A stretch of 64,000 nucleotides of DNA, from contig NZ_LT629740.1 in the NCBI RefSeq assembly GCF_900105165.1, positions 186,001-250,000 on the forward strand, read 5' to 3'. The translations under genes and the position numbers were made by a program. Source of the stretch: Mucilaginibacter mallensis. Lineage in GTDB: Bacteria; Bacteroidota; Bacteroidia; Sphingobacteriales; Sphingobacteriaceae. Shown here piece by piece: positions 8,011-16,101 of this stretch. The notes beneath the pieces were generated by a model. That model did no database searches. It was not told the DNA's origin and saw nothing but the letters and a program-made list of their open reading frames with translations. How positions within the stretch are numbered: position 1 is the stretch's first letter; every line of letters begins with the position of its first letter.

Positions 8011-9301
8011 GTCAACAATGGCAGCGCTTGCAGTAGTTTTACTTGCAGCGGGCACCTGCTTTGCACAGGCAACAATTTCAATACAAGAAGACTCGGCTAT
8101 AACAATAGCCCCACAGGCTCAAGCTGTACCGGCAGTGGGTACTGTAACAACTATATCGGCCCAATCTGCGCCGGTTACAAAGGTTAAAACCCAAACACTA
8201 ACAATAACAACTGTTAGCAAGATTACATCGCAGGTTAAAAGCTTAACCGCACAGGTAAATGCGCAGACGAGGGTGGCGCTTAATGATCTGAAAGTTGATA
8301 TCGATGGCTTAACCCCTGCTATTACTACAGGATTTAAGGCCATGAGCGATGGATCATCATACAGCAATGAAGCGAAGAATGATGATGGCCCGCTGACTAA
8401 AAATTACAGCAAAACCTATCCTGTTGATGCTAATGATGCGTTATCGATAGACAACCGCTATGGAAGTGTTATCGTAAATACCTGGGCTAAAAATGAAATT
8501 AAGGTTGATGTACAGATAAAGGTATCATCAAGTAATGATAACGCGACACAGAAGGTATTAGATAACGTAACCATCAGCGATGATAAAAGCGGCAATACAG
8601 TATCTTTTAAAACAAATATAGGTGAAACAAAAGGTTCATGGACATCATGGATAAGTGGCAGCCATTCAAGTAGTAAAATGGAAATAAATTATGTGGTTTA
8701 CATGCCTGCCAGAAATGAGTTGATCATTGATAATCGTTATGGAGCTATTGTATTGCCTGATTTGCAGGGAAAGGTTACTATAAACTGCGCCTATGGCAGT
8801 TTTGCCGCTAAATCGCTTACCAATGAGAGTGCTATCAGGGTGAAATATGGTAGCGCGAGTATTGAGAACTTAGGTTCAAGCTCGCTTGAGGTATCTTATG
8901 GCAGCCTTCACCTTGGCTCAGCAGATAAATTGTTGGCCGATGTTAGTTATAGCGGTGCAGATATAGGAAAATTAAAAACTTCGGGTGCTATCAATATCAG
9001 GTATGGCGGCGGCCTTAAAATTGGAGGCTTAGAGAAGACAGTAAAAAACCTGGCAATTAACGCGTCATATACGGGTGTAAGCATCGGCTTAAGCGGCGAT
9101 GAGAATGCGAATTTTGATGTAACGGTACACTATGGTGATTTTAATTATAATGAGCATAATGTAACCATCACCGGTAAATCCCCTGCCGATGGTGACAAGG
9201 GTGGTCACTTTACCAAAAGCTTCAAAGGCTATATAGGTAAAGGTGATGCTGAAAAAACAATAGCGATCAACTCTAGCTACGCAAGCGTGAAGTTTGAGTG
9301 A
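7991..9301 (+). CDS. Secreted DUF4097-like beta-repeat protein
   Basis: 436 aa. The signal peptide (KSTMAALAVVLLAAGTCFAQ) is followed by a Thr/Val/Ala-rich low-complexity stretch (about 25-110) and a long beta-repeat region from about 140 onward with recurring RYGS/YGS/SYG turns (NRYGSVIVNTW, DNRYGAIVLPD, KYGSASIENLG). This resembles the DUF4097 / putative auto-transporter adhesin-head beta-helix families. The start codon lies inside the anti-sigma gene (20-bp overlap), indicating coupled translation. It may be the envelope target or sensor partner of the sigma system; that is inference from operon structure. Confidence 0.7.
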   Translation: MKLRIFKSTMAALAVVLLAAGTCFAQATISIQEDSAITIAPQAQAVPAVGTVTTISAQSAPVTKVKTQTLTITTVSKITSQVKSLTAQVNAQTRVALNDLKVDIDGLTPAITTGFKAMSDGSSYSNEAKNDDGPLTKNYSKTYPVDANDALSIDNRYGSVIVNTWAKNEIKVDVQIKVSSSNDNATQKVLDNVTISDDKSGNTVSFKTNIGETKGSWTSWISGSHSSSKMEINYVVYMPARNELIIDNRYGAIVLPDLQGKVTINCAYGSFAAKSLTNESAIRVKYGSASIENLGSSSLEVSYGSLHLGSADKLLADVSYSGADIGKLKTSGAINIRYGGGLKIGGLEKTVKNLAINASYTGVSIGLSGDENANFDVTVHYGDFNYNEHNVTITGKSPADGDKGGHFTKSFKGYIGKGDAEKTIAINSSYASVKFE

Positions 9302-9302
9302 G

Positions 9303-9382
9303 GGTTGATTAGGTGAGTAGTTGATTAAGTGAATGGTTATTAGAACTACTCACTTAATCAACTTAATCCAACCACTTAACTA
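9303..9382. repeat. Word-type palindrome between convergent genes (W1)
   Basis: Perfect arms GTTGATTAAGTGA at 9320-9332 and its complement at 9350-9362. Degenerate copies of the same word extend the left arm (GGTTGATTAGGTGAG) and the right arm (CTTAATCCAACCACTTAAC). The right arm runs into the stop codon of the methyltransferase gene on the minus strand. It may act as a bidirectional terminator, though no T-run follows. Confidence 0.7.
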
Positions 9383-10563
9383 ACACGACACAACAACCCC
9401 TTCAAATATTCACCTTCGGGGAATGAAGCTCTAACGGGATGATCTCCCGGCTGGCAAAACTGGTAAATGAATTGCACCTGTTTGCCGGCATCAAGCGCGG
9501 CCCAGGCCAGTACCTGCTTAAAAGTTTCCATATTCATTGCGCCGGAGCACGAATAAGTGGCTAGCAGCCCACCGCTGTTAAGCAATAGCATGGCTAAGCG
9601 ATTCAGGTCTTTATAAGCACGTGAAGCTCTATCTAATGAGGAGCGCGATGGTGCATATTTAGGCGGATCGAGCACAATGATATCAAACTTTTCATCCTGG
9701 TCCCTGAAAACTCTTAATTGCTTGTTTACATCAGATTGTATGGCGATATGTTTGGCCGCATCCAGTTTGTTTAGCTTAATATTCTCCTTTAAGGTTTCAA
9801 TAGCCAATGCCGAGCTATCCACACTGGTAACGGATGCCGCGCCATGTTGCAGGCTGTTTAGCGTAAAACCGCCTGTATAGCTAAAGCAATCTAGTACTTT
9901 CTTATCTTTTGTGTATGATGCAAGTATTTTACGGTTATCGCGCTGATCGCAGTAAAAGCCAGATTTTTGGCCTTCGGCGATATTAATATTATAGATAACG
10001 TTGTTTTCCCTTACCTCCACATTTTCCGGCGGACTGGTCAGCGTCAAAGCCGTGTTAACGGTTTCCAGACCTTCATGCTCGCGCGATGAAGCATCGCTTT
10101 TATCAAAAATGCTTTCTGGATTTAGTAAGCGCTGCAATTCATCAATAATAACAGGCATTAGATTTTCAATACCAGATGTTAATACTTGTACCGCTAAATG
10201 ATCGGCGTATTTATCAACTATCAATCCCGGTAAATAATCTGATTCGCTGAAGATCAACCGGCAGGTATTGGTAGTGCCATCGGCTAAAATATCAGCCCTG
10301 CCTGCTACGGCAACAGCCACTTTATTACGGAACCAGTTATCATCCACAATAACATGCTCATCCCATTCCAGCAGGCGCAAGGCCACGCGTGACTGGTCGT
10401 TATAAAAGCCATAGGCCATGAAATCGCCCTTGGCATTCAGCAGGCGCACAATATCGCCATTGGCAGGTTTGCCCTTCACTTTTTCTATCGCCCCTGAAAA
10501 TACCCATGGATGGCGCTGAAGGACAGCCTTCTCCTTGCCTTTTTTTAGAATTACTTCAAACAT
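9376..10563 (-). CDS. RlmI-like class I SAM-dependent rRNA methyltransferase
   Basis: About 395 aa starting at MFEVILKKGKEKAVLQRHPW; an upstream in-frame ATG at 10599 would add 12 residues encoded by a repeat hairpin, so I reject it. An N-terminal PUA-type domain (HPWVFSGAIEKVKG) precedes a Rossmann methyltransferase with SAM motif VLDCFSYTGGFTLNS and catalytic-loop motif VLDPPKYAPS. This is the architecture of RlmI/RlmK-type 23S rRNA cytosine-C5 methyltransferases (COG1092). Exact target base is unknown. The first hairpin of array B ends only 12 bp upstream of its start codon. Confidence 0.85.
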   Translation of the reverse strand: MFEVILKKGKEKAVLQRHPWVFSGAIEKVKGKPANGDIVRLLNAKGDFMAYGFYNDQSRVALRLLEWDEHVIVDDNWFRNKVAVAVAGRADILADGTTNTCRLIFSESDYLPGLIVDKYADHLAVQVLTSGIENLMPVIIDELQRLLNPESIFDKSDASSREHEGLETVNTALTLTSPPENVEVRENNVIYNINIAEGQKSGFYCDQRDNRKILASYTKDKKVLDCFSYTGGFTLNSLQHGAASVTSVDSSALAIETLKENIKLNKLDAAKHIAIQSDVNKQLRVFRDQDEKFDIIVLDPPKYAPSRSSLDRASRAYKDLNRLAMLLLNSGGLLATYSCSGAMNMETFKQVLAWAALDAGKQVQFIYQFCQPGDHPVRASFPEGEYLKGLLCRVS

Positions 10564-10575
10564 GGGTGCAAAGGT

Positions 10576-10734
10576 AAGAAAGTTGTAAACTTTCTTCATC
10601 AGTTAGCTTAAGTTGCAAACTTAAGCCAGTGGTTTGTTTTAGGTTTGGGGTTTTACCCCAAACCTAAAACATCACCTTTATCTGGGGTTTCAGTCTGTGA
10701 CTGAAACCCCAGATAAAGACAGTTTGCAACTGTC
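10576..10734. repeat. Five-hairpin array, copy B (left of RAYT)
   Basis: Five consecutive perfect hairpins, each with a three-base loop: H1 10576-10596, H2 10606-10626, H3 10636-10670 (16-bp stem), H4 10677-10717 (19-bp stem), H5 10718-10734. H1, H2 and H5 share the core AGTT-nnn-AACT, and H4 has AGTC-TGT-GACT. Same order and orientation as copies C and A. The RAYT stop codon (10733-10735) overlaps the last bases of H5. H1 lies in the likely leader of the methyltransferase gene. Confidence 0.9.
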
Positions 10735-11284
10735 AATACAAAAAGACCACATCCAGCAGCCCTTTAATACCCGCATAATCTCTTGCACTACTGTAAACGT
10801 AATGCTCCGGTTCTTCAACTATTCCCTCAGCAACGGGATTATTATGCAAATAGGTCAATCGCTGGTCGATCATTTCAGCAGTATCCAGGCATACCGGATG
10901 ATTATCCTGCTGCCAAAACTGGTGAATCTCATTATTGCTATTTCTTTGCCCGTTCGACCTGAATAGCCAAAGCATCCAACGTTTACGACTTTCCTGAATA
11001 TTTTCTTCAATTGCTTTTGTCAGCTTTTTGCTCGTGAACTTTTTCAGATCACAAAGGATATCTGAGAGATTGTACTTATCATCGGCAGAGGCGATCAAAT
11101 GCACATGATTATTCATGATTACATAAGCATAAATAATAAAGCCTTTATTCTCCTGGCAATATTTTAAGGATTCTAAAAATAGGTCCTTATAATATCGTCG
11201 GGATAGAGCATCTACCCATTCTACTACGGCGAATGTTACGAAGTAAATTTCCTGACTATTGTGAATACGGTATTTGGAAGGCAT
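10733..11284 (-). CDS. REP-associated tyrosine transposase (RAYT, Y1_Tnp)
   Basis: About 183 aa from MPSKYRIHNSQEIYFVTFAV. A longer frame to 11323 would translate hairpin H1 of array C, so the ATG at 11284 is preferred. The HUH motif is in MNNHVHLIAS. The C-terminal half carries the RAYT signature TYLHNNPVAEGIV..YVYSSARDYAG, with a candidate catalytic Tyr in the preceding helix region (QRLTYLHNNP) to be confirmed by alignment. RAYTs are IS200/IS605-like single-strand nucleases thought to mobilize REP hairpins. The gene sits exactly between two five-hairpin arrays, so these are its likely substrates. It looks intact. Confidence 0.9.
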   Translation of the reverse strand: MPSKYRIHNSQEIYFVTFAVVEWVDALSRRYYKDLFLESLKYCQENKGFIIYAYVIMNNHVHLIASADDKYNLSDILCDLKKFTSKKLTKAIEENIQESRKRWMLWLFRSNGQRNSNNEIHQFWQQDNHPVCLDTAEMIDQRLTYLHNNPVAEGIVEEPEHYVYSSARDYAGIKGLLDVVFLY

Positions 11285-11310
11285 TGGTAGGAGAAAGGTA
11301 ATGGTTTTTG

Positions 11311-11474
11311 AGGAAAGTTGCAAACTTTCCTGATCCGTTAGCTCCAGTTATAAACTGAAGCTAGTGATATTCTTTTAAGTGTATTTTGTCTTTGACAAAA
11401 TACACTCACTCCCTACCCGCTACTGGTTTCAGTTTATAACTGAAACCCCCGATGATGACAGTTTGTAACTGTCA
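11311..11474. repeat. Five-hairpin array, copy C (right of RAYT)
   Basis: H1 11311-11331, H2 11340-11362 (one C-A mismatch), H3 11378-11406 (13-bp stem), H4 11425-11447, H5 11456-11474, all with three-base loops. Order and orientation match copies A and B. H3 differs in sequence from both but pairs perfectly. It begins 26 bp before the RAYT start codon and ends 9 bp before the terminator of nrdJ. Confidence 0.9.
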
Positions 11475-11483
11475 TCCACAAAA

Positions 11484-11508
11484 AAGCCCCACCATTACAG
11501 CAGGGCTT
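11484..11508 (-). terminator. Rho-independent terminator of nrdJ
   Basis: On the minus strand the stem AAGCCC/GGGCTT (11503-11508 with 11484-11489) is followed by a T-run (plus-strand A-run 11479-11485). It lies about 80 bp after the nrdJ stop codon. Confidence 0.75.
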
Positions 11509-11586
11509 CACATTTAAATTAACTTATAAACTGAACACTATATCCAGGCGGTTGAGACCTGGATATCGAGGGAAAAGGGCTAGATA

Positions 11587-14500
11587 TTAGCTGCAACCCA
11601 TAGAGTTACCGCAGTTTAAACATTTGTAACAGGTACCTGAACGTATGGTAGTATGCCCGCATACGTTGCATGATGGTGCATCACTTTGTACACCCATGCT
11701 TAAATCAACAGCCATGGCATGTTTGTGGGTTGATCCGCTGCTAACAGGTACATAAACATTGGTTTCATCGGTGTTTATGTCGCTATCCTGCATTTGCGGG
11801 TTGCCGGTAACTCCTTTTTGTTCGGTAATTACATGCACCAGGTCGGTACGGTCCTGGTATTCATAACCCAGCAGGCGGAATATAAAGTCGATGATGGAAG
11901 TTGAGCTCTTTATGTTCGGATGTCCCATTACCATACCGGCCGGTTCAAAGCGGGTAAAGGTGAATTTCTCTACATACTCTTCTAACGGAACACCGTATTG
12001 TAAACCAACTGATACGGCTATAGCAAAGCAGTTCATCAATGAGCGGAAGGTTGCACCTTCTTTGTGCATATCAACAAATATCTCACCTAAGGTACCATCC
12101 TCATATTCGCCTGTGCGCACGAATACGGTTTGCCCGTCAATAGTAGCTTTTTGTGTAAAACCGCGGCGTTTGTATGGCAAGCTCTTCTTTTGTACCACAC
12201 GGGATAGCTGGCGCATAAAGCCGGTATCCTGCGATCTTTCCATAATAGCCATCGCAGCTTCTAATACCTGATCTGGCGTTAAGTCGCTTAGTTTTACATT
12301 GGCGGCTTCGCCTAATACCTCTTCAACGGTATCCAGTTTTTCTTCTGCTTCCTCTTTAGCATCAGATTTGGTTGATAACGGCTGAGAAAGTTTACAACCA
12401 TCACGATAAAGCGCGTTAGCTTTTAAGCCTAATGCCCATGAAAGTTGGTAGCAGTCTTTTATCTCATCAACCTTGGCCTCATTTGGCAGGTTAATGGTTT
12501 TTGATATAGCGCCTGAAAGAAAAGGCTGTGCTGCTGCCATCATTTTGATGTGGCCATGTGCGTGGATATAGCGCTCGCCTTTAGCGCCGCATTTATTGGC
12601 GCAATCAAATATTGGGTAATGCTCTTTCTTTAAGTATGGGGCACCTTCAAGAGTCATGGTACCGCAGATGAACTCGTTAGCCTCGTTTATCTGCTTGCGG
12701 CTGAAGCCTAATGAGCGTAATACGTTAAAATCTGGCGCGTTGTACTGCTCGGCGGTAATGCCTAAGCGTTTAAGGCATTCTTCGCCTAAGCTCCAGATGT
12801 TGAATGCAAAGCTGATTTCGAATGCTGAAACTAAGCCTTTATCCAGTTTCTCTAACTCATCCTGGGTAAAGCCTTTTGCTAATAAGGTATCTACATTAAT
12901 ATGCGGAGCACCTTTTAAGGTTGCAGCACCTTTAGCATAGTTAACTATAGTGGTAACTTCATGCTCTTTGTAACCTAAGTTACTTAAAGCTTCAGGCACA
13001 GCCTGGTTGATGATCTTAAAGTAACCGCCGCCAGATAATTTTTTGAATTTAACCAAGGCAAAATCGGGTTCGATGCCGGTAGTATCGCAATCCATAACCA
13101 AACCTATAGTGCCTGTTGGCGCTATAACGGTGGTTTGAGCATTGCGGTAGCCATATTGCTCGCCCATTTCAACTGCTTTATCCCATGCGTTGCATGCGGC
13201 TGACAGCAGGTAATCCGGACATTGTTTTTGGTCGATTCCCGGAGGAAGAATTTCCAGACCTTCGTAATTCTCGGTTGAGTTGTAAGCCGCATAACGGTGA
13301 TTGCGCATTACACGCAGCATATGTTGCTTGTTATTTCTGTATTCGCTGAAAGTGCCTAACTCACGGGCCATTTCGGCAGAGGTAGCGTATGCAGTACCGG
13401 TCATGATAGCAGTGATTGCGCCACCTATTGCGCGGGCTTTATCGCTATCGTAAGGGATACCGTTCACCATTAATGCTGAACCCAGATTGGCATAGCCTAA
13501 ACCTAAAGTGCGGTAGTCATATGATAATTGAGCTACTTCTTTTGACGGGAACTGTGCCATCAATACGGATATTTCCAGTACGATGGTCCATATGCGGCAT
13601 GAATGCTCAAAGCCTTTTACATCAAACACACGTGTTTTTGGGTCGAAGTAATGCGCCAGGTTGATAGAGGCCAGGTTACAGGCCGTATTATCAAGGAACA
13701 TATACTCAGAGCAAGGGTTTGAAGCATTGATGCGGCCACCTTCGGGGCAGGTATGCCACTCGTTGATGGTGCTATCATATTGTACGCCAGGGTCGGCACA
13801 GGCCCATGCTGCAAACGCGATATCGTCCCATAATTTTTGTGATGATATTGATTTTACAACTTTGCCATTCATACGGCCTGTCAGGTCCCATGTTTTGCCT
13901 TCTTTAAGCGCGTGGAAAAAGCTGTTTGGTATACGTACAGAGTTATTTGAATTCTGACCTGAAACAGTGCGGTAAGCTTCGCCTTCATAATCAGATGAAT
14001 AGCCTGCGGCGATAAGAGCGGCAACTTTTTTCTCTTCTTCAACTTTCCAGTTTACAAAACCTTCAATTTCAGGGTGATCAAGATCAAGGCAAACCATTTT
14101 GGCTGCACGGCGGGTTGTACCGCCTGATTTGATGGCTCCTGCTGCCCTGTCGCCTATTTTAAGGAACGACATTAAGCCTGATGAATAACCACCGCCTGAA
14201 AGTTTTTCGCTTTCACCACGTATTTTGGAGAAGTTGGTGCCCACTCCAGAGCCATATTTAAATATACGCGCCTCACGAACCCAAAGATCCATGATACCGC
14301 CTTCATTTACCAGATCATCCTCAACCGAAAGGATAAAGCATGCATGGGGCTGTGGGCGCTCATAAGCCGAGGTTGATTTGCTAAGTACTTCTGTTATCGG
14401 GTCAACAAAATAATGCCCCTGTGGCTTTCCGGTTATGCCGTAAGAAGTATGTAAGCCGGTGTTGAACCATTGCGGTGAGTTTGGGGCAGCTAACTGGCCT

Positions 14501-14898
14501 GCAATGGTGTATACTATTTCGTCATAAAAAATATCGGCATCTTTAGGGCTTGCGAAATAACCGTAGCGTACGCCCCAGTCTTTCCAGCAATTTGCCATGC
14601 GATGGGCAACCTGTTTAATGCTTTTTTCTGACCCGGTTGAGCCATCGGCCTGCGGAACCCCAGCCTTACGGAAATATTTTTGAGCAAGTATATCGGTAGC
14701 TACCTGTGACCACGTAGCCGGTACTTCAACATCATTCATTTCAAACACTGCATCGCCTGAAGGGTTACGGATAACTGACGATCGTTTTTCGTATTTGAAC
14801 AGGTCATAAACGTTAACGCCTTCTTTGGTGAAGTACCTGCCAACCTTGAGTCCTTTACCGCTCGGACCGGCTGCTTTTTTTGTTGTTTTGTTGCCCAT
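11587..14898 (-). CDS. nrdJ: Adenosylcobalamin-dependent (class II) ribonucleotide reductase
   Basis: 1103 aa, usual length for the long B12-dependent class II enzyme. It reduces ribonucleotides to deoxyribonucleotides using an adenosylcobalamin-derived thiyl radical. Visible features are the PNSPQWFNTG substrate region, the radical-site motif NASNPCSEYMFLDNTACNLAS (N-x-C-x-E type), VIAPTGTIG, and a C-terminal Cys-rich zinc-ribbon-like tail (CNVCGHTTIRSGTCYKC) that probably shuttles reducing equivalents. There is no ATP-cone at the N-terminus that I recognise. It is transcribed alone from a canonical -33/-7 promoter at 14956-14986. No cobalamin riboswitch is visible upstream. Confidence 0.93.
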   Translation of the reverse strand: MGNKTTKKAAGPSGKGLKVGRYFTKEGVNVYDLFKYEKRSSVIRNPSGDAVFEMNDVEVPATWSQVATDILAQKYFRKAGVPQADGSTGSEKSIKQVAHRMANCWKDWGVRYGYFASPKDADIFYDEIVYTIAGQLAAPNSPQWFNTGLHTSYGITGKPQGHYFVDPITEVLSKSTSAYERPQPHACFILSVEDDLVNEGGIMDLWVREARIFKYGSGVGTNFSKIRGESEKLSGGGYSSGLMSFLKIGDRAAGAIKSGGTTRRAAKMVCLDLDHPEIEGFVNWKVEEEKKVAALIAAGYSSDYEGEAYRTVSGQNSNNSVRIPNSFFHALKEGKTWDLTGRMNGKVVKSISSQKLWDDIAFAAWACADPGVQYDSTINEWHTCPEGGRINASNPCSEYMFLDNTACNLASINLAHYFDPKTRVFDVKGFEHSCRIWTIVLEISVLMAQFPSKEVAQLSYDYRTLGLGYANLGSALMVNGIPYDSDKARAIGGAITAIMTGTAYATSAEMARELGTFSEYRNNKQHMLRVMRNHRYAAYNSTENYEGLEILPPGIDQKQCPDYLLSAACNAWDKAVEMGEQYGYRNAQTTVIAPTGTIGLVMDCDTTGIEPDFALVKFKKLSGGGYFKIINQAVPEALSNLGYKEHEVTTIVNYAKGAATLKGAPHINVDTLLAKGFTQDELEKLDKGLVSAFEISFAFNIWSLGEECLKRLGITAEQYNAPDFNVLRSLGFSRKQINEANEFICGTMTLEGAPYLKKEHYPIFDCANKCGAKGERYIHAHGHIKMMAAAQPFLSGAISKTINLPNEAKVDEIKDCYQLSWALGLKANALYRDGCKLSQPLSTKSDAKEEAEEKLDTVEEVLGEAANVKLSDLTPDQVLEAAMAIMERSQDTGFMRQLSRVVQKKSLPYKRRGFTQKATIDGQTVFVRTGEYEDGTLGEIFVDMHKEGATFRSLMNCFAIAVSVGLQYGVPLEEYVEKFTFTRFEPAGMVMGHPNIKSSTSIIDFIFRLLGYEYQDRTDLVHVITEQKGVTGNPQMQDSDINTDETNVYVPVSSGSTHKHAMAVDLSMGVQSDAPSCNVCGHTTIRSGTCYKCLNCGNSMGCS

Positions 14899-14955
14899 TT
14901 CTGTAATGTATTATAAAGTGAATAGTCAGTAAAAAAACCTTTAGGGGTTTTATAT

Positions 14956-15002
14956 CAAATCTATTATTCTTAGTAGTAGGATTCAATTTAGAGTTTTCCA
15001 CA
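14956..15002 (-). promoter_or_regulatory. nrdJ promoter with DnaA-like box
   Basis: On the minus strand a perfect -7 box TAGATTTG (14963-14956) is preceded by TTG (14986-14984) with a 20-bp spacer, the Bacteroidota arrangement. Just upstream lies TTTTCCACA (14994-15002), one mismatch from the DnaA box TTATCCACA. DnaA control of nrd genes is known in E. coli; here it is a suggestion. The rest of the gap to 15381 is AT-rich and shows nothing else I can name. Confidence 0.5.
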
Positions 15003-15381
15003 TCCTGTTGGGAAATGGGGCATAATCCCTATGAAAGGTTTTATTTTGCTAGTTAACAATGATTTAACCCTGTTGAAAACTAAAATTAACACATTTTATG
15101 AGGGTTTTTTAACCGGTTTTGATTATGTTTTGTACCAGGATTAAAATAGAGCCACAGGGAGTAAATTGATGGTTTTAGCATGGAATAAATGACACCAATA
15201 GGAGGTGTTTATCAGCAATTAAATCATGCCTTGTTTTTTTGCGAAAATGATAAAATATGGATTTATTTTTCCGGCTGGTATGAGCTATTGCTATTAATGC
15301 AGTACCCAACCCTGGTGATCCCGCAAGAGAATTAATAACACAATAAATTTTTATTAACTTGGGTGCTATTTTAAAGCTCAT

Positions 15382-15864
15382 ATGATAAAACACAAGCAGG
15401 CGAAAGTTTTAATTATAATAGGATGTATATGCAGTATGCTGGCCGCCTGCGGAACCATGGGGCAGATAGGTGATTCGGTAAGGTTCAGTACCTCTACGGC
15501 AAAACTGGAGAGCGCCCTTGATAGTTTGTATAAGAATTACCCGGAATACAAAATACCTGCAACATGGGCAAAATACAAAAGCTCAATTGTAAAGGCGTCC
15601 CCGTTTACCGAGGATAAGTTCTTCTATTTTAAATCAAACCCTGAGGAATTGTATTATGTAGTGCTGATCAATGATTCGGTAATGACGGATGATAGCGCCC
15701 GTACCCGCCTTGCCATACGCGCCGTTAATCGCGGCAGCGACAAATGGATATTGGAATCAGGGCTGGATAATGATGAGGAAGAAGCCGTTATAAAGCGCTT
15801 TGATGATGAAATAGTTTCCAAGCTAAGGGTTTATACCAAATCAAAAGTGTTAAAGGAGGAGTAG
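15382..15864 (+). CDS. Putative lipoprotein of unknown function
   Basis: 160 aa. The lipoprotein signal peptide has a clear lipobox (MLAAC, cysteine at about residue 23), so the protein is exported and lipidated. The rest is a small mixed alpha/beta domain (YKNYPEYKIPATWAKY, FYFKSNPEELYYVVLINDS) I do not recognise. It is transcribed alone, away from nrdJ, and followed within 10 bp by five-hairpin array A, which separates it from the convergent aconitase gene. Confidence 0.7.
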   Translation: MIKHKQAKVLIIIGCICSMLAACGTMGQIGDSVRFSTSTAKLESALDSLYKNYPEYKIPATWAKYKSSIVKASPFTEDKFFYFKSNPEELYYVVLINDSVMTDDSARTRLAIRAVNRGSDKWILESGLDNDEEEAVIKRFDDEIVSKLRVYTKSKVLKEE

Positions 15865-15871
15865 TAGCTAA

Positions 15872-16040
15872 AGGAAAGTTGCAAACTTTCCTGATCTGTC
15901 GGCTTCAGTTGTAAACTGAAGCCAGTTATACTTTATTTATTTGAGTGAGTTTTTGTCAGAGACAAAAACTCACTCAACCCCATTACTACTGGTTTCAGTC
16001 TGTGACTGAAACCCCGGATAATGACAGTTTGCAACTGTCA
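15872..16040. repeat. Five-hairpin array, copy A (solo)
   Basis: H1 15872-15892, H2 15901-15923, H3 15941-15977 (17-bp perfect stem), H4 15991-16013, H5 16022-16040. Every loop is three bases (GCA, GTA, AGA, TGT, TGC). The spacers are also partly shared with copy C (CCTGATC between H1 and H2, ACTGGTTTC at the start of H4). It has no transposase beside it and is therefore a non-autonomous copy, inserted between a lipoprotein stop codon and the aconitase terminator. Confidence 0.9.
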
Positions 16041-16041
16041 C

Positions 16042-16070
16042 AAAAAAAGCCTCTCCATTTAGAGAGGCTT
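16042..16070 (-). terminator. Terminator of aconitase gene
   Basis: On the minus strand the stem AAGCCTCTC/GAGAGGCTT (16062-16070 with 16047-16055) with loop TAAATG is followed by seven T residues. It is immediately next to hairpin H5 of array A, as the nrdJ terminator is next to array C. Confidence 0.85.
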
Positions 16071-16101
16071 TAAAGCTTTTACCTTTTGGCCTTTACTTCA
16101 A

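Noticed and set aside
11285..11323. N-terminal extension of the RAYT frame
   Set aside because: It would translate part of hairpin H1 of array C; the ATG at 11284 gives the usual RAYT N-terminus.
10576..11474. Classical insertion sequence with terminal inverted repeats around the RAYT gene
   Set aside because: The flanking arrays are in direct orientation, and no terminal inverted repeats or target duplication were seen.
14899..15381. Cobalamin riboswitch upstream of nrdJ
   Set aside because: I looked for the B12-box consensus on the minus strand because NrdJ needs adenosylcobalamin; nothing matching was seen.
15175..15393. 72-codon open frame on the minus strand between nrdJ and the lipoprotein gene
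   Set aside because: No recognisable motif, odd composition, overlaps the start of a clear lipoprotein gene; probably chance.
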